A DNA stretch of 64,000 bases, taken from positions 1 to 64,000 of the forward strand of contig NZ_UWPJ01000036.1 of the NCBI RefSeq assembly GCF_900606115.1, read 5' to 3'. The position numbers were made by a program, and so were the translations under genes. Below, in pieces: positions 51,400-62,231 of the stretch; the stretch's first letter is position 1, and every line of letters starts with the position of its first letter. Source of the DNA: Pigmentiphaga humi (lineage in GTDB: Bacteria > Pseudomonadota > Gammaproteobacteria > Burkholderiales > Burkholderiaceae_B). Below the pieces are notes generated by a model. That model saw nothing but the letters and a program-made list of their open reading frames with translations, had not been told where the DNA came from and ran no database searches.

Positions 51400-53589
51400 C
51401 TACGCGCACCGTGATGCCACGGGCAATTCGACCCCGAACATCCTGTTGAACTCCTGTACTGGCAATGGTCGGGAAAACAGATAGCCCTGGCCTTCCATGC
51501 ACCCGGCTTCCCCCAGAGCCCGGCGTTGTGCATCGGTTTCCACGCCCTCCGCGATCGTCTCCAGTGAAAAGGCGTTCGCCATGCTGAGTACGGCATCGAT
51601 CACGGCCCGATCCTGTGGTGAGTCGAGCATGTCCTGCACGAAAGAACGGTCGATCTTTATCCGGCTGAGGGGATACCGCTTGAGCAGGCTCAATGAGGCA
51701 TACCCTGTGCCAAAGTCATCGAACGCGACGCCCACGCCCCCATCCCGCAACCGTCGTAGGGACTGCAGTACCTGCTCGTCGTGATCCAGCACGATGTTTT
51801 CGGTGATCTCCAGCTCCAGTGCGTCAGGTGGCAGGCCATGCCGGGACAGGGCTGCCGCCACATCGGAGGCCAAATCATCCACCAGGAACTGGGCCCCGAA
51901 AAGATTGACGCCCATGTGGAAGTTCGACATGCCCAGCCGCCGCCACTGCGCCGCCTGGGCGCACGCTTCCTCCAGCACCCATGCGCCGGCTATCGCGGCC
52001 AAGGGGCCTTGCTCGAGTGCGGGAAGAAACGCCGCCGGAGACAACAGGCCGCGCTTTGGATGGCGCCATCGAATGAGCGCTTCCGCTCCCGTCAATATGC
52101 CGTCGGACAGCCGAATCTGCGGCTGGTAGAACAGGACGAACTCGCCCTCCTGGACTGCGCGATGCAACTCCAGGCCATAAAGATGGCGCGCTTCAGCTTC
52201 CATCCGCAAGGCGGGAATGAAAACAAAAGATTGTCCTCCGCCGCGCCGCTTTGCCTGGAAGAGCGCCAGATCCGCCCCGCCGATCAGCGCCACCGGCTCG
52301 TGGGCATGCCCTGGAGCCGCGGCAACACCGCAGCTTGCCGAAACCCGCACCTCGTGCTGGTCCACCACGATGGGCCGGGACACGAGCGCGATCATTCGAT
52401 CCGCCAGTACCTGAGCCTGTTCGAGATCGGCCACACTTCGCAACAGCACAGCGAATTCGTCGCCGCCGATGCGCGCGCACAGGCTGTGCGGGCCAGCCAC
52501 CGCCGCCAGCCTGCGCGCCACTTCGCACAGGATGCTATCGCCAACCGCATGCCCCAATGTGTCGTTTATATCTTTGAAGCCGTCCAGATCCAGCATCAGG
52601 ACCGTGGCTTCTCCATCACCTTCCACCAGTGAGTCTTCGACCGCCCGATAGAGGCACACCCGGTTCGCAAGTCCGGTAAGGAGATCCGTCGTCGCCATGC
52701 GATGCAGTTCGCCCGCTTTGCGCTTCTGTTCGGTCACATCCTGCAAATGGGCGTTAAAGATCAGAGCGCCGTTTTCCTTCCAGCAAAACAGCGACAGGCC
52801 CAGCTCGAATCGGGAGCCGTCGCGACGCAGTCCGGTGAGATTCTCGGGAATGGGTATCGCATCGAAACTGCCGTCTATCCGAGCCTGGGCGACCGCCTGC
52901 TGGAGCGCGGGCCTGTCGGTCTCGGGCATCAGATCATCCATCAGCATGCCAGGGCCATCCTCGATTGCGTAGCCATGCAGCATCGCCGCGGCCTGGTTCC
53001 AGCGAACGACGCGGCGATCGACATCGAACCAGATGATCGCTGTAGGAGAGTTGCGGGCAAAAGCATCGAACGGTCGTCGAGAGACTTCGGTCGAAATCTC
53101 AAGGCGTCTGAGCTCGAGGCGATCCACTGCCATCCTGGCCAGCTCACGAAGCTGCTCGCAATCGTCCTCGGAAAATGCCCGGGGTTTGCCGTCGATCACG
53201 CACAGGACGCCCAGCGCATGCCCACTAGGCGCCAGCAGACGGACTCCCGCGTAGAAGCGAAGATTGGCCGAGCCGGTAACCAATGGATTGTCATGAAAGC
53301 GCTCGTCCAGGCGGGAGTCGTTCACTACCATCACGCCGTCGTAGTTGATCGCATGGCCACAGAAGGAAACATCGCGCCTCGGATCCAGCACGTCGATGCC
53401 GATCTGGGCCGCGAGGAAGACGTGCTCGCTGCCAATCATGTTCACGGCGGCAACCGGTGTTCCGAACACGCGACAGGCGATCTGCACCACCGAATCAAGT
53501 GAAGGCAACGGGCGATCCGGACCCAGGCCATAGCTGGCCAGTGCGGCCAGGCGTTCGGATTCGTCATTCGGAATGCTGGGGCAACGCAT
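51400..53589 (-). CDS. GAF-PAS-GGDEF-EAL protein for cyclic-di-GMP turnover
   Basis: A 729-residue cytoplasmic protein: GAF (about 20-165), PAS (about 178-290), GGDEF with GGDEF at 375-379, EAL with EALIRW at 503-508, and the later NLFGAQ, ELEITEN, DDFGTGYASL, KIDRSFV and AEGVET boxes. Both catalytic signatures are intact. The I-site position before GGDEF is not RxxD. AGGAGG lies 7 nt before the ATG. The gene separates truA from trpF, which adjoin in many relatives, and has a lower GC content than its neighbours, pointing to acquisition. Confidence 0.94.
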   Translation of the reverse strand: MRCPSIPNDESERLAALASYGLGPDRPLPSLDSVVQIACRVFGTPVAAVNMIGSEHVFLAAQIGIDVLDPRRDVSFCGHAINYDGVMVVNDSRLDERFHDNPLVTGSANLRFYAGVRLLAPSGHALGVLCVIDGKPRAFSEDDCEQLRELARMAVDRLELRRLEISTEVSRRPFDAFARNSPTAIIWFDVDRRVVRWNQAAAMLHGYAIEDGPGMLMDDLMPETDRPALQQAVAQARIDGSFDAIPIPENLTGLRRDGSRFELGLSLFCWKENGALIFNAHLQDVTEQKRKAGELHRMATTDLLTGLANRVCLYRAVEDSLVEGDGEATVLMLDLDGFKDINDTLGHAVGDSILCEVARRLAAVAGPHSLCARIGGDEFAVLLRSVADLEQAQVLADRMIALVSRPIVVDQHEVRVSASCGVAAAPGHAHEPVALIGGADLALFQAKRRGGGQSFVFIPALRMEAEARHLYGLELHRAVQEGEFVLFYQPQIRLSDGILTGAEALIRWRHPKRGLLSPAAFLPALEQGPLAAIAGAWVLEEACAQAAQWRRLGMSNFHMGVNLFGAQFLVDDLASDVAAALSRHGLPPDALELEITENIVLDHDEQVLQSLRRLRDGGVGVAFDDFGTGYASLSLLKRYPLSRIKIDRSFVQDMLDSPQDRAVIDAVLSMANAFSLETIAEGVETDAQRRALGEAGCMEGQGYLFSRPLPVQEFNRMFGVELPVASRCA

Positions 53590-53911
53590 CAGAGAGCCTC
53601 CTATCCGAGCGGTGACTGCGGATCAGGACGATCTGACTCGGACGGCAGGCACCCTTCCGCGTAAGTCCCGATTCAAAAAATATACCCCAATATTCGGGCC
53701 GCCGAGCCATTGCCATCTGCGCCTGCGCGAACAGCGAAACCCGCCAGCCCGCCTTGGACCCGGGATTCGGGCCTGTTGTCCCGCCGCATCCGCTGCGGCC
53801 AGCCCCCGACCCTGCAACAAGGGACGTCGTCGCAGGCGCAACGAGATCAAACGGCCGCTCTGCGCAGCTTCGATCCGCTCTATGTGCTGTAGCGAGTCCC
53901 CGCAACCAAAC
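53590..53911 (-). promoter_or_regulatory. 322-bp gap upstream of the GGDEF-EAL gene
   Basis: No gene is seen. An A/T-rich patch at 53671-53692 includes TATATT on the minus strand (53684-53679), about 90 nt before the ATG, with no recognisable -35. It may hold the promoter of the GGDEF-EAL gene. The rest appears non-coding. Confidence 0.3.
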
Positions 53912-54703
53912 TCACACCCCCAGCCGGACCTCGTCGGTCGCGTCGGTATCCGGCAAGCCGTGCCCGGCGGGATACCCCACCGCCGTCAGGTACAGCCCGT
54001 CCGGCGAAAAGGTGGGGGCGGCCTTGGAGCGGTTGCGTTCGGCCAGCAGCGCGCCCATCCAGTCCGCCGGCTGCCTGCCCTGCCCGACGTAGACCAGGGC
54101 GCCGACGATGTTGCGCACCATGTGATGCAGGAAGGCATTGGCGCGCAGGGTGAACACCACCATGCGGCCGCGCCGCGCGATGTCGAGTTCATGCATGGTG
54201 CGCACCGGCGAGGCCGCCTGGCATTGCGAAGAGCGGAAGCTGCTGAAGTCCTGCTCGCCCAGCAGATGGCGCGCGCCAGTGCGCATGGCTTCGACGTCGA
54301 GCGGGCGGAAGCTCCATCCTGCGCGGCCCGCCCACAGCGGCGAACGCACGGGATCGTCCAGCAGCAGATAGACATAGGCGCGCGAGCGCGCGGAGAAACG
54401 GGCGTGAAAATCGTCGGCCACGGGACGCGCCCAGCGCACCGCGATGCTGGCGGGCAGGTGGGCGTTGACGCCGCGCACCCAGGCCTGCTCGGGCCGTTCG
54501 AGCGGCGTATCCAGGTGCACGACCTGCTGGACTGCATGCACACCGGTATCGGTGCGGCCCGCGCACACCGTGCCGACGGGCGCTCCCAGGAAATGACCGA
54601 GCGCCGTTTCCAGCGTGTCCTGGACCGTCCGGCCGTGCGGCTGGGTCTGCCAGCCCTGCCAGGGGCCGCCGTCGTAGCTCACCCCCAGGGCGATTCGGGC
54701 CAT
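53912..54703 (-). CDS. truA: tRNA pseudouridine(38-40) synthase
   Basis: Modifies the anticodon stem of many tRNAs. The 263-residue protein begins [19 protein letters not shown] and has the catalytic D52 in [10 protein letters not shown]. Family length is normal. It follows fimV by 10 bp on the same strand, an arrangement conserved in betaproteobacteria and pseudomonads. Confidence 0.97.
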   Translation of the reverse strand: MARIALGVSYDGGPWQGWQTQPHGRTVQDTLETALGHFLGAPVGTVCAGRTDTGVHAVQQVVHLDTPLERPEQAWVRGVNAHLPASIAVRWARPVADDFHARFSARSRAYVYLLLDDPVRSPLWAGRAGWSFRPLDVEAMRTGARHLLGEQDFSSFRSSQCQAASPVRTMHELDIARRGRMVVFTLRANAFLHHMVRNIVGALVYVGQGRQPADWMGALLAERNRSKAAPTFSPDGLYLTAVGYPAGHGLPDTDATDEVRLGV

Positions 54704-54713
54704 GGCGGGGATC

Positions 54714-56474
54714 CTACAGCGCCGCCAGCAGCGCCTGCGCCTGCTCGCGCTGCGCGGGGTCGCCCTCGCGCAGGACGTCTTCTAGCAAGGCGCGGGACCC
54801 GGCCGTATCGCCGCTGCCGGCGAGCGCCTTGGCCAGCCCCAGCTTGGCTGCGACGGGGCCGGACGGCTCCGCGCCGGAAGGCAGATCCAGGTCCAGGCCG
54901 AATGCCGCCATCGCGCCCGGCGGGATGGTTGGCCGCGACGGCGCTTCGCCCTCGGGTTCGTCATCGTCGGGATAGTCGTCCGGCGCCTCGGAAACACGGG
55001 GGGCGTCGGCGGGGATGGGAAACGGGGGAATGTCGTCCCAGTCCCGCAGGTGGTTGACCCGGCCGGGTGGTTGCCCCCCGCCGCTGCTCGCCGCATTCCC
55101 TGAGCCGGTTTCATGCCCGGGTTCTTCGGCCTGCCGGCGCGCGGACTCCCAGGCGGCCGCGTCCCGGCGCTCGCTGCGCCGGCGCAGCGCGAAGACGCCG
55201 AGCACCACCGCCAGCACGGCGGCCAGGCCGCCCAGCACCGCCACACTGTGGTCCCGCACCTGTCCCAGGACGGTAGCCTGCGGCGCGGCGGCAGGTACGG
55301 CAGCCTGCGGCTCCGTGCCGGCCGCCTGCTCGGAAGCTGGCTCGGAAGCTGGCTCGGAAGCCGGCTCGGAACCGGGCTCCTGCGCTGCCGCGCTCTCTTG
55401 CGCCCGCTCGCGCGCGCGCTGCTCCATACCGGCGAGCGTCTCGTCCTGCGCTTCCAGCAGATTGCGCATCTGCTCGACATTGCCTTGCAAGGCCTGCATG
55501 CGCGACTCGGCCTCGTGCATGGCTCTGGCCGTGGCGTCCCGCTCTTCCTCGAGGCGATCGCGCGTGGCGCGCTCGGTGCCCGATTCAGCCTGGCCGCCGC
55601 TCGACAGCTTGAGGGCATCCTCCGACGATCCGGGCTGCTCGGGCGCCGGTTCGTCGGCGATCCTCCCTGCCGCCCCGGCCCCCACTGGCGCGCTCTCGGC
55701 CGGCTTGCGGCCTGCCGCGCCCGCCAGGCGCTGGCGATAGTCCTCGAATTGCCGGGCCTGTTCGGCTTGCAGCGCCGCGGCCTGCTTCGGATCGATGGCC
55801 TGGATTTCGGCGGCGGCCGGTACGGACAGCAACGCGCCGGCACGCAGCCGGTTCATATTGCCGTCGATGAACGCCTGCGGGTTCGCGCGCAGCAGCGCCG
55901 CCAGGGTTTGCGCCAGCGAAGCGCGGTCCGGCTGCACCTGCCCGGCAAGCTGCGACAGCGTATCGCCACGCTGGACCTGCAGGCTGGCCGTGCCGGCCTC
56001 TGGAGCCAGAGCGGCCACCGGCCGCGCATGCAGCACGAACGAGTATTGGCGGATGAACCGTCCCATGTTCCAGCTCAGGTCGACCAGCAGGTCCAGCACC
56101 GGCGCATCGATGGGCGACGAGGAAGAAATACTGACGACCTTGCGTCCGTCCGGACGGTCTTGTATGCCGAGCTGCAGCTTGGCCAGCGCATCGCTGTAGT
56201 CCAGCCCGGCCTGCTCGTAGACCGCGCGCGGTGCGATGGCTACCTGCAGGGTGGCGGCTTCGCGCGGGGTCAGGGTGTTGACGGCGATCTCGGCGCGCAG
56301 CGGATCGCCGGACGCGGACAACATCCTGAGGCTGCCCAGGTCCGCGGCCGACGCCGCGAGAGGAAAGGCCGCCGCCAGCGCAAGCGCCAGCACGCGGGCC
56401 GAAGGAGACGCCGCGGGACGGCATCGGGCGGGAGACGCAGCGCCGCCCGGCTCTCGATAGGGAGTTCCATTCAT
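54714..56474 (-). CDS. fimV: FimV-family inner-membrane LysM protein
   Basis: A peptidoglycan-binding polar organiser related to Pseudomonas FimV (type IV pilus assembly, cAMP and polarity). In this 586-residue protein a signal sequence (about 26-42) is followed by the FimV N-domain ([20 protein letters not shown]) and a LysM module ([14 protein letters not shown], about 185-250). Next come a coiled coil, a Ser-Glu-Pro-Ala repeat, a transmembrane segment ([19 protein letters not shown]), and an acidic cytoplasmic tail with a short FimV C-terminal TPR-like motif. The ATG at 56474 has an AGGA-type site. The tail is much shorter than in Pseudomonas. Confidence 0.9.
   Translation of the reverse strand: MNGTPYREPGGAASPARCRPAASPSARVLALALAAAFPLAASAADLGSLRMLSASGDPLRAEIAVNTLTPREAATLQVAIAPRAVYEQAGLDYSDALAKLQLGIQDRPDGRKVVSISSSSPIDAPVLDLLVDLSWNMGRFIRQYSFVLHARPVAALAPEAGTASLQVQRGDTLSQLAGQVQPDRASLAQTLAALLRANPQAFIDGNMNRLRAGALLSVPAAAEIQAIDPKQAAALQAEQARQFEDYRQRLAGAAGRKPAESAPVGAGAAGRIADEPAPEQPGSSEDALKLSSGGQAESGTERATRDRLEEERDATARAMHEAESRMQALQGNVEQMRNLLEAQDETLAGMEQRARERAQESAAAQEPGSEPASEPASEPASEQAAGTEPQAAVPAAAPQATVLGQVRDHSVAVLGGLAAVLAVVLGVFALRRRSERRDAAAWESARRQAEEPGHETGSGNAASSGGGQPPGRVNHLRDWDDIPPFPIPADAPRVSEAPDDYPDDDEPEGEAPSRPTIPPGAMAAFGLDLDLPSGAEPSGPVAAKLGLAKALAGSGDTAGSRALLEDVLREGDPAQREQAQALLAAL
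55329..55376. repeat. 12-bp tandem repeat, four units, inside fimV
   Basis: Units CTCGGAAGCTGG at 55329-55340 and 55341-55352 are identical; the next two (55353-55364, 55365-55376) differ by one and a few bases. On the coding strand they give repeats of Ser-Glu-Pro-Ala, just outside the transmembrane segment. The unit length keeps the reading frame when copy number changes. Confidence 0.9.
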
Positions 56475-56574
56475 TCCTGTTTCCTTGCCCCCGCAAGCGC
56501 GAGGACGCGCGGCCGATGAGGCGCGGACAGGAGCGGAGCGAGGCGCGCGGCCGCTCCCGCCGCGTAGGAACCGG

Positions 56575-57702
56575 TCAGAGCTCGCCCAAGGCGATGCGCA
56601 GCATGCGGCGCAGCGGCTCGGCGGCACCCCACAGCAGTTGGTCGCCCACGGTGAAAGCGCTCAGGTACTCGGGGCCCATGGCCAGCTTGCGCATGCGGCC
56701 GACGGGGATGTCGAGCGTACCGGTCACGGCCACCGGGGTCAGCGATTCCATCGAAGCTTCGCGCGTGTTGGGCACGACCTTGGCCCACTGGTTGTTCTCT
56801 CGCAGCATGCCCTCGATCTCGTCCAGCGGCACGTCTTTCTTCAGCTTGATCGTGAGCGCCTGGCTGTGGCAGCGCATCGCGCCGATGCGCACGCACAGGC
56901 CGTCGATGGGGATCGGCGACGAGCCGAAGCCTTCGCCGCGGCCCAGGATCTTGTTGGTCTCCGCGCCGCCCTTCCATTCCTCGCGCGAGATGCCGTTGCC
57001 CAGGTCCTTGTCGATCCACGGGATCAGGTTGCCGGCCAGCGGCACGCCGAAGTGTTCCTGCGGCAGCGAGGCGTCCTGCTGCTTGGCCAGCACGGTGCGG
57101 TCGATTTCCAGGATGGCCGAGGCCGGGTCGGCCAGCAGGCCGGACACAGTGGCGTTGAGCAGGCCGAACTGAGTCAGCAGTTCGCGCATGTGCTGCGCGC
57201 CGCCGCCCGAGGCGGCCTGGTAGGTCATGCTGGTCATCCAGTCGATCAGGCCGTGCTCGAACAGGCCGCCCAGGCCCATCAGCATGCAGCTGACCGTGCA
57301 GTTGCCGCCGATGTAGTTCTTGACGCCCTTCTTCAGCGCTTCATCGATGACGTGGCGGTTGACCGGGTCGAGCACGATGATGGCGTCGTCCTTCATGCGC
57401 AGCGTGCTGGCCGCGTCGATCCAGATGCCGTCCCAGCCCGCCGCGCGCAGCTTGGGATAGACCTCGCTGGTGTAGTCGCCGCCCTGCGCCGTGACGATGA
57501 TGGGCAGCTTCTTGAGCGCCTCGATGTCGAACGCGTTCTGCAACGGACCGGCGCCCTGCGCCCACCAGGGCGCCGCGCCGCCGGCGTTGCTGGTGGAGAA
57601 GAACACCGGCTCGATCAGCGCGAAATCGTTTTCGTCGCGCATGCGCTGCATGAGCACGGAACCGACCATGCCGCGCCAGCCGACCAGACCAACTGCTTTC
57701 AT
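56575..57702 (-). CDS. asd: Aspartate-semialdehyde dehydrogenase
   Basis: Reduces aspartyl phosphate for lysine, diaminopimelate, threonine and methionine synthesis. The 375-residue protein has the NADP-binding [11 protein letters not shown], catalytic C135 in GGNCTVS, and a downstream histidine in the ISREEW region of the gram-negative type. Length is usual. It lies 81 bp after leuB, on the same strand, as part of leuCDB-asd-fimV-truA. Confidence 0.98.
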   Translation of the reverse strand: MKAVGLVGWRGMVGSVLMQRMRDENDFALIEPVFFSTSNAGGAAPWWAQGAGPLQNAFDIEALKKLPIIVTAQGGDYTSEVYPKLRAAGWDGIWIDAASTLRMKDDAIIVLDPVNRHVIDEALKKGVKNYIGGNCTVSCMLMGLGGLFEHGLIDWMTSMTYQAASGGGAQHMRELLTQFGLLNATVSGLLADPASAILEIDRTVLAKQQDASLPQEHFGVPLAGNLIPWIDKDLGNGISREEWKGGAETNKILGRGEGFGSSPIPIDGLCVRIGAMRCHSQALTIKLKKDVPLDEIEGMLRENNQWAKVVPNTREASMESLTPVAVTGTLDIPVGRMRKLAMGPEYLSAFTVGDQLLWGAAEPLRRMLRIALGEL

Positions 57703-57783
57703 TTACGTACCCCTACCAAGTTATCCGAATTCCTGACTGCTTGCCGGGCGTATCACACCCGGGGGGCGCGACACGCTGGCGGC

Positions 57784-58857
57784 TCAGAGCGATTTGATCA
57801 CCGCGGTGCCCATCTCCGTAGTGCCCACTTTCGTGGTGCCTTCCTCGTAGATGTCGGCCGTGCGCAAGCCCTGCTCCAGCACTTTCTTGACAGCGGCCTC
57901 GATGCGGTCGGCCTGGGCCGCCTTGTCGAGCGAATAGCGCAGCATCATCGCCGCCGACAGGATGGTCGCCAGCGGGTTGGCGATGTCCTTGCCCGCGATG
58001 TCGGGCGCCGAGCCGTGGCTGGGTTCGTACAGACCCTTGCCGGTCTCGTTCAGCGAGGCCGACGGCAGCATGCCGATCGAACCCGTGAGCATCGAGGCCT
58101 GGTCCGAGAGAATGTCGCCGAACATGTTGCCGGTCACGATCACGTCGAATTGCTTGGGCGCGCGCACCAGTTGCATGGCGGCATTGTCCACGTACATGTG
58201 GCTGAGTTCCACGTCAGGATACTCCTTGCCGACCTCGGTGACGATGTCCTTCCAGAACTGGAAGGTCTCGAGCACATTGGATTTGTCGACGCTGCACAAT
58301 TTTCCGCGGCGCTTGCGGGCGGTCTGGAAGGCTACGTGCGCGATGCGGCGGATTTCCGGCTCGGCATAGCGCATCGTGTCGAAGCCCTCGCGCTGGCCCG
58401 CGAACGCGCCGTCGGGCGCCGTGCGCACGCCGCGCGGCTGGCCGAAATAGATGTCGCCGGTCAGTTCGCGGATGATCAGGATGTCCAGTCCCGACACCAC
58501 CTCGGGCTTGAGCGACGAGGCATTGGCCAGCTCGGGATAGAGGATGGCCGGGCGCAGGTTGGCGAACAGGCCCAGGTTCTTGCGCAGGCCCAGGATGGCC
58601 TGCTCGGGACGCAGCGCGCGCTCGAGCTTGTCGTACTTCCAGTCGCCCACCGAACCGAACAGCACGGCATCGGCCTGTTTGGCGAGGTTCAGCGTGGCCG
58701 GCGGCAGCGGATGGCCGGACGCTTCATACGCGGCGCCGCCCACCGGCTGGGTGTCGAGCGTGAACGATTCGCCTAGCGCGGTCAGCACGCGCACGGCTTG
58801 TTCAACGATTTCGGGACCGATGCCGTCACCCGGCAGCACTGCGATATGTTGTGTCAT
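57784..58857 (-). CDS. leuB: 3-isopropylmalate dehydrogenase
   Basis: NAD-dependent oxidative decarboxylation in leucine synthesis. The 357-residue protein begins [16 protein letters not shown] and has the arginine and aspartate substrate site (DKSNVLETF) and the [17 protein letters not shown] loop. ATG at 58857 gives the family size. It starts 57 bp after the leuD stop. Confidence 0.98.
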   Translation of the reverse strand: MTQHIAVLPGDGIGPEIVEQAVRVLTALGESFTLDTQPVGGAAYEASGHPLPPATLNLAKQADAVLFGSVGDWKYDKLERALRPEQAILGLRKNLGLFANLRPAILYPELANASSLKPEVVSGLDILIIRELTGDIYFGQPRGVRTAPDGAFAGQREGFDTMRYAEPEIRRIAHVAFQTARKRRGKLCSVDKSNVLETFQFWKDIVTEVGKEYPDVELSHMYVDNAAMQLVRAPKQFDVIVTGNMFGDILSDQASMLTGSIGMLPSASLNETGKGLYEPSHGSAPDIAGKDIANPLATILSAAMMLRYSLDKAAQADRIEAAVKKVLEQGLRTADIYEEGTTKVGTTEMGTAVIKSL

Positions 58858-58914
58858 TGTGGCTCTTGATTCAGGATCGGAGCCGGCCACGAGGACCGGC
58901 GGGGAATGACGGCG

Positions 58915-59583
58915 TCAGCGGCTGGCCTGGGCACCGCGCAGCGCGGGAACATCCAGCCACGGCTGGGCGGCGAGGCGCTTCTGCTCGTACGCCTTGATCT
59001 TGTCCGCATGGCGCAGCGTCAGCCCGATCTCGTCCAGGCCGTTGAGCATGCAGTACTTGCGGAAGGCATCGATATCGAACGAGAACTCGCGGCCCGACGG
59101 CGTCGCCACGACCTGGCGGTCCAGATCGATGGTCAGTTGGTAGCCTTCTTTGGCTTCCACTTCCTTGAACAAGCTGTCCACGTCGTCTTCCGACAGCACG
59201 ATGGGCAGCACGCCGTTCTTGAAGCAGTTGTTGAAGAAGATGTCGGCGAACGACGGCGCGATCACCGCGCGGAAACCGTACTGGTCCAGCGCCCACGGCG
59301 CGTGCTCGCGGCTCGAGCCGCAGCCGAAGTTCTTGCGCGCCAGCAGGACGGAGGCGCCCTGGTAGCGCGGCTGGTTCAGCACGAAATCCGGATTCAGCGG
59401 ACGCTTGCTGTTGTCCATGCCCGGCTCGCCTTCGTCCAGGTAGCGCCAGGCGTCGAACAGGTTCGGGCCGAAGCCGCTGCGGTGGATGGACTTCAGGAAT
59501 TGCTTGGGGATGATCTGGTCGGTATCGACGTTCTCGCGGTCCAGCGGCGCCACCAGGCCTTCATGAGTGGTGAATGCTTGCAT
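58915..59583 (-). CDS. leuD: 3-isopropylmalate dehydratase small subunit
   Basis: The swivel-domain subunit of isopropylmalate isomerase, working with LeuC. The 222-residue protein has the family motif [15 protein letters not shown] (85-99) and begins [18 protein letters not shown]. The start at 59583 is 11 bp after the leuC stop; the longer open frame upstream overlaps leuC and is rejected. Confidence 0.98.
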   Translation of the reverse strand: MQAFTTHEGLVAPLDRENVDTDQIIPKQFLKSIHRSGFGPNLFDAWRYLDEGEPGMDNSKRPLNPDFVLNQPRYQGASVLLARKNFGCGSSREHAPWALDQYGFRAVIAPSFADIFFNNCFKNGVLPIVLSEDDVDSLFKEVEAKEGYQLTIDLDRQVVATPSGREFSFDIDAFRKYCMLNGLDEIGLTLRHADKIKAYEQKRLAAQPWLDVPALRGAQASR

Positions 59584-59594
59584 GATGTATACCT

Positions 59595-60998
59595 TTAGTT
59601 GACCTTGCGGACGTCGACGAAATGACCCGCCACGGCAGCGGCCGCCGCCATCGCGGGGCTGACCAGGTGGGTGCGGCCGCCCGTGCCCTGCCGGCCTTCG
59701 AAATTGCGGTTGGAGGTCGAGGCGCAGCGCTCGCCCGGCTCGAGGCGGTCGTCGTTCATCGCCAGGCACATGGAGCAGCCCGGATCGCGCCACTCGAAGC
59801 CGGCCTCGATGAAGACCTTGTCCAGCCCTTCCTGCTCGGCCTGCGACTTGACCAGGCCCGATCCGGGCACGGCCAGCGCCAGCTTGACGTTCGAGGCGAT
59901 GCGCTTGCCGCGCAGCACGGCCGCGGCGGCGCGGAAATCCTCGATGCGCGAGTTGGTGCACGAACCGATGAAGACCTTGTCGATCTTGATGTCGGTGATC
60001 GGCATGTTGGCGGTCAGGCCCATGTACTCGAGCGCGCGCGCCACGCCGGAACGGCGGGTCTCGTCGGTCTCGCCGGCCGGATCGGGCACCTTGGCGCCCA
60101 CCGGCAGCACCATTTCGGGCGACGTGCCCCAGGTCACCTGCGGCTGGATCTCGGCGGCGTCGATCTCGACCACGCGGTCGAAGTGCGCGCCGGCGTCGGA
60201 ATGCAGCGTGCTCCAGTAGGCCACGGCCCGGTCCCAGGCCTCGGCCTTGGGCGCATAGGGACGGCCGCGGAAGTACTCGATGGTCTTCTCGTCCACCGCC
60301 ACCAGACCGACGCGCGCGCCGGCCTCGATGGCCATGTTGCAGATGGTCATGCGGCCTTCGACCGACAGGTCGCGGATCGTGCTGCCGGCGAACTCGATGG
60401 CGTGGCCGGTGCCGCCGGCCGTGCCGATCCTGCCGATCACGTGCAGGACCAGATCCTTGGCGGTGCAGCCTTCGGGCAGCTCGCCCTCCACGCGCACCTG
60501 CATGTTCTTGTTCTTCTTGGCCAGCAGCGTCTGGGTAGCCAGCGCGTGCTCGACCTCGGAAGTACCGATGCCGAAGGCCATCGCGGCCACCGCGCCGTGC
60601 GTGCTGGTGTGCGAATCGCCGCAGACCACGGTCATGCCGGGCAGCGTGGCGCCCTGCTCGGGTCCGATCACGTGGACGATGCCCTGGCGGCGGTCGCCCA
60701 TGTCGAATTCGACGATGCCGTAGTCATGGCAGTTGGCGTCCAGGGTATCGACCTGCAGGCGCGAGATCGGGTCGGCGATGCCCTGGCCGCGGTTGTGCGT
60801 GGGCACGTTGTGATCGGCCACGGCCAGGTTGGCGCTGATGCGCCACACCGGGCGGCCGGCCAGCTTCAGGCCCTCGAACGCCTGCGGGCTGGTCACTTCG
60901 TGGACCAGGTGGCGGTCGATGTAGATCAGACAGGTACCGTCGTCTTCCTGGTGGACGACGTGCGCGTCCCACAGTTTGTCGTAAAGGGTCTGGGGCAT
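59595..60998 (-). CDS. leuC: 3-isopropylmalate dehydratase large subunit
   Basis: An aconitase-family [4Fe-4S] enzyme. The 467-residue protein begins [13 protein letters not shown]. Cluster cysteines are in [13 protein letters not shown] and in the later GCSMCLAMN segment, and [13 protein letters not shown] is the substrate loop. An in-frame upstream ATG at 61031 would add 11 residues and is less likely. It is first in the leuC-leuD-leuB-asd order; no entericidin-type gene lies between leuC and leuD. Confidence 0.98.
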   Translation of the reverse strand: MPQTLYDKLWDAHVVHQEDDGTCLIYIDRHLVHEVTSPQAFEGLKLAGRPVWRISANLAVADHNVPTHNRGQGIADPISRLQVDTLDANCHDYGIVEFDMGDRRQGIVHVIGPEQGATLPGMTVVCGDSHTSTHGAVAAMAFGIGTSEVEHALATQTLLAKKNKNMQVRVEGELPEGCTAKDLVLHVIGRIGTAGGTGHAIEFAGSTIRDLSVEGRMTICNMAIEAGARVGLVAVDEKTIEYFRGRPYAPKAEAWDRAVAYWSTLHSDAGAHFDRVVEIDAAEIQPQVTWGTSPEMVLPVGAKVPDPAGETDETRRSGVARALEYMGLTANMPITDIKIDKVFIGSCTNSRIEDFRAAAAVLRGKRIASNVKLALAVPGSGLVKSQAEQEGLDKVFIEAGFEWRDPGCSMCLAMNDDRLEPGERCASTSNRNFEGRQGTGGRTHLVSPAMAAAAAVAGHFVDVRKVN

Positions 60999-61140
60999 GA
61001 TTCCGGCCGAAAATAGAATGAACGGGCTCATGCTTGCCTACGGCTCGAACGCCAACGCGGGCGCCCGGCGCCGCCCGGCACGAGGAACCAGCCTCGACGG
61101 ACCCGCTCAGGGTATAGGGAACTCTCGATTATATAGGATC

Positions 61141-61221
61141 CCCCCCTACGCGCTTCGCGCGCCCCCCCGGGGGGGCGGCACTGGCGGACCGGCGGAGCCG
61201 GATCCGCTGTGCCCTGGGTCG
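61141..61221 (+). repeat. 80-bp interspersed element, copy F (between the M48 gene and leuC)
   Basis: Full copy with blocks TACGCGCTTCGCGCG, CCCCCCCGGGGGGG, CCGGCGGAGCCGG and CCCTGGGTC. It is oriented head towards leuC, as copy A is towards pgsA and copy B towards rnc. Confidence 0.9.
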
Positions 61222-61258
61222 GAACTCAACGTGCTTCGTGGGGAAATTCAAGGGAAAC

Positions 61259-61293
61259 GGGCCGGCGGAGCCGGAAGCACCGCATCCTGAGTC
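61259..61293 (+). repeat. Partial second copy of the 80-bp element (F')
   Basis: Contains only the second half of the element: GGGCCGGCGGAGCCGGA, then ACCGCATCCTGAGTC. It has the same orientation as copy F, about 38 bp after it. Confidence 0.75.
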
Positions 61294-61330
61294 AAAACCT
61301 TCGCGGTTGCGGGCGATCTGGCGGGCGCAG

Positions 61331-62173
61331 CTAGCGTTTGGCTTGCTGGTAGAGGGAGAGGACTTTTTCCGAGGCTTGGCGCAGGTCGGCGATGCGGGAT
61401 TCGGCGGAGGGGTGGGTGGAGAGGAGTTCGGGGGGCGCGGAGCCGCCTGTCTGGCCCATTTTGGTCCACAGCGTGACCGCCGCGCGCGGGTCGTAGCCGG
61501 CGCGGGCGGCCAGTTCGACGCCCATGCGGTCGGCTTCGGTTTCGTGCAGGCGGCTGTTGGGCAGCGAGAACATCACGTTGGCGAGCGCGCCGCCCAGGTC
61601 GGAGCTGGCCTGCGAGCCGGTGATCGCCGCCAGCACGCTCAGGCCCATGCTGGTGGCCATCTGCTGCGAAGCGCGTTCGCGCGCGTGCTCGCGCAAGGCG
61701 TGGGCGATCTCGTGCCCCAGCACGGCGGCCAGTTCGTCGTCCGTAGGCTTGACCGTGTTGATCAGGCCCGTGTACACGGCGATCTTGCCGCCCGGCATGC
61801 ACCAGGCGTTGACTTCCTTGCTGTCGATGACGTTGACTTCCCACTTCCAGTTGCGGGCGTCGGGCCGGAACACGCCCACCTGCCCGATCAGCCGCTGGGA
61901 AATGGTGCGCACGCGCGTCAGCTGCGCCGCATTGGTGTTGAGCTCGCCCTTGCTGCGCGCCTGACTCAGCGTCTGCTGGTAGAGCTGGACCGCCTGCTGG
62001 TCCAGTTCCGCCTCGGACACCAGGCTGGACATGCGCTGGGAGCGGTCTATGCCGATGGCGCCGCCCTGGGTGGTGTTGACCGACTCGCAACCGGCCACGG
62101 CGGCCAGTGCGATGACGGCCGCAGCGACGGCGCCGCGGCGGAACGGTGAGGTGTGCTTGTTGGTTGTTTTCAT
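61331..62173 (-). CDS. M48-family metalloprotease, lipoprotein
   Basis: A 280-residue zinc protease of the LoiP/YcaL/BepA-like group that acts in the periplasm on envelope proteins. A signal sequence ends in a lipobox LAAVAGC with C29. The zinc site is HEIAH at 154-158 with the third ligand E211 in HETEAD. It lacks a TPR domain, so it is closer to LoiP/YcaL than to BepA. The start at ATG 62173 places a typical n-region before the hydrophobic stretch. It lies 58 bp after aroC. Confidence 0.92.
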   Translation of the reverse strand: MKTTNKHTSPFRRGAVAAAVIALAAVAGCESVNTTQGGAIGIDRSQRMSSLVSEAELDQQAVQLYQQTLSQARSKGELNTNAAQLTRVRTISQRLIGQVGVFRPDARNWKWEVNVIDSKEVNAWCMPGGKIAVYTGLINTVKPTDDELAAVLGHEIAHALREHARERASQQMATSMGLSVLAAITGSQASSDLGGALANVMFSLPNSRLHETEADRMGVELAARAGYDPRAAVTLWTKMGQTGGSAPPELLSTHPSAESRIADLRQASEKVLSLYQQAKR

Positions 62174-62231
62174 GTCGCCCCCGGCGGGAGAAGCCAGAGG
62201 GACATTTTGCCCCAATCGCTTGTTACTTTCC

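Larger units (their letters stand above)
60999..61330. promoter_or_regulatory. 332-bp gap upstream of leuC containing repeat copies
   Basis: No gene is seen. A TATAAT on the minus strand (61133-61128) lies about 130 nt before leuC, but its -35 would fall in the repeat and reads poorly. Two element copies fill 61141-61293. No leucine-codon leader peptide or clear attenuator was found. Confidence 0.35.
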
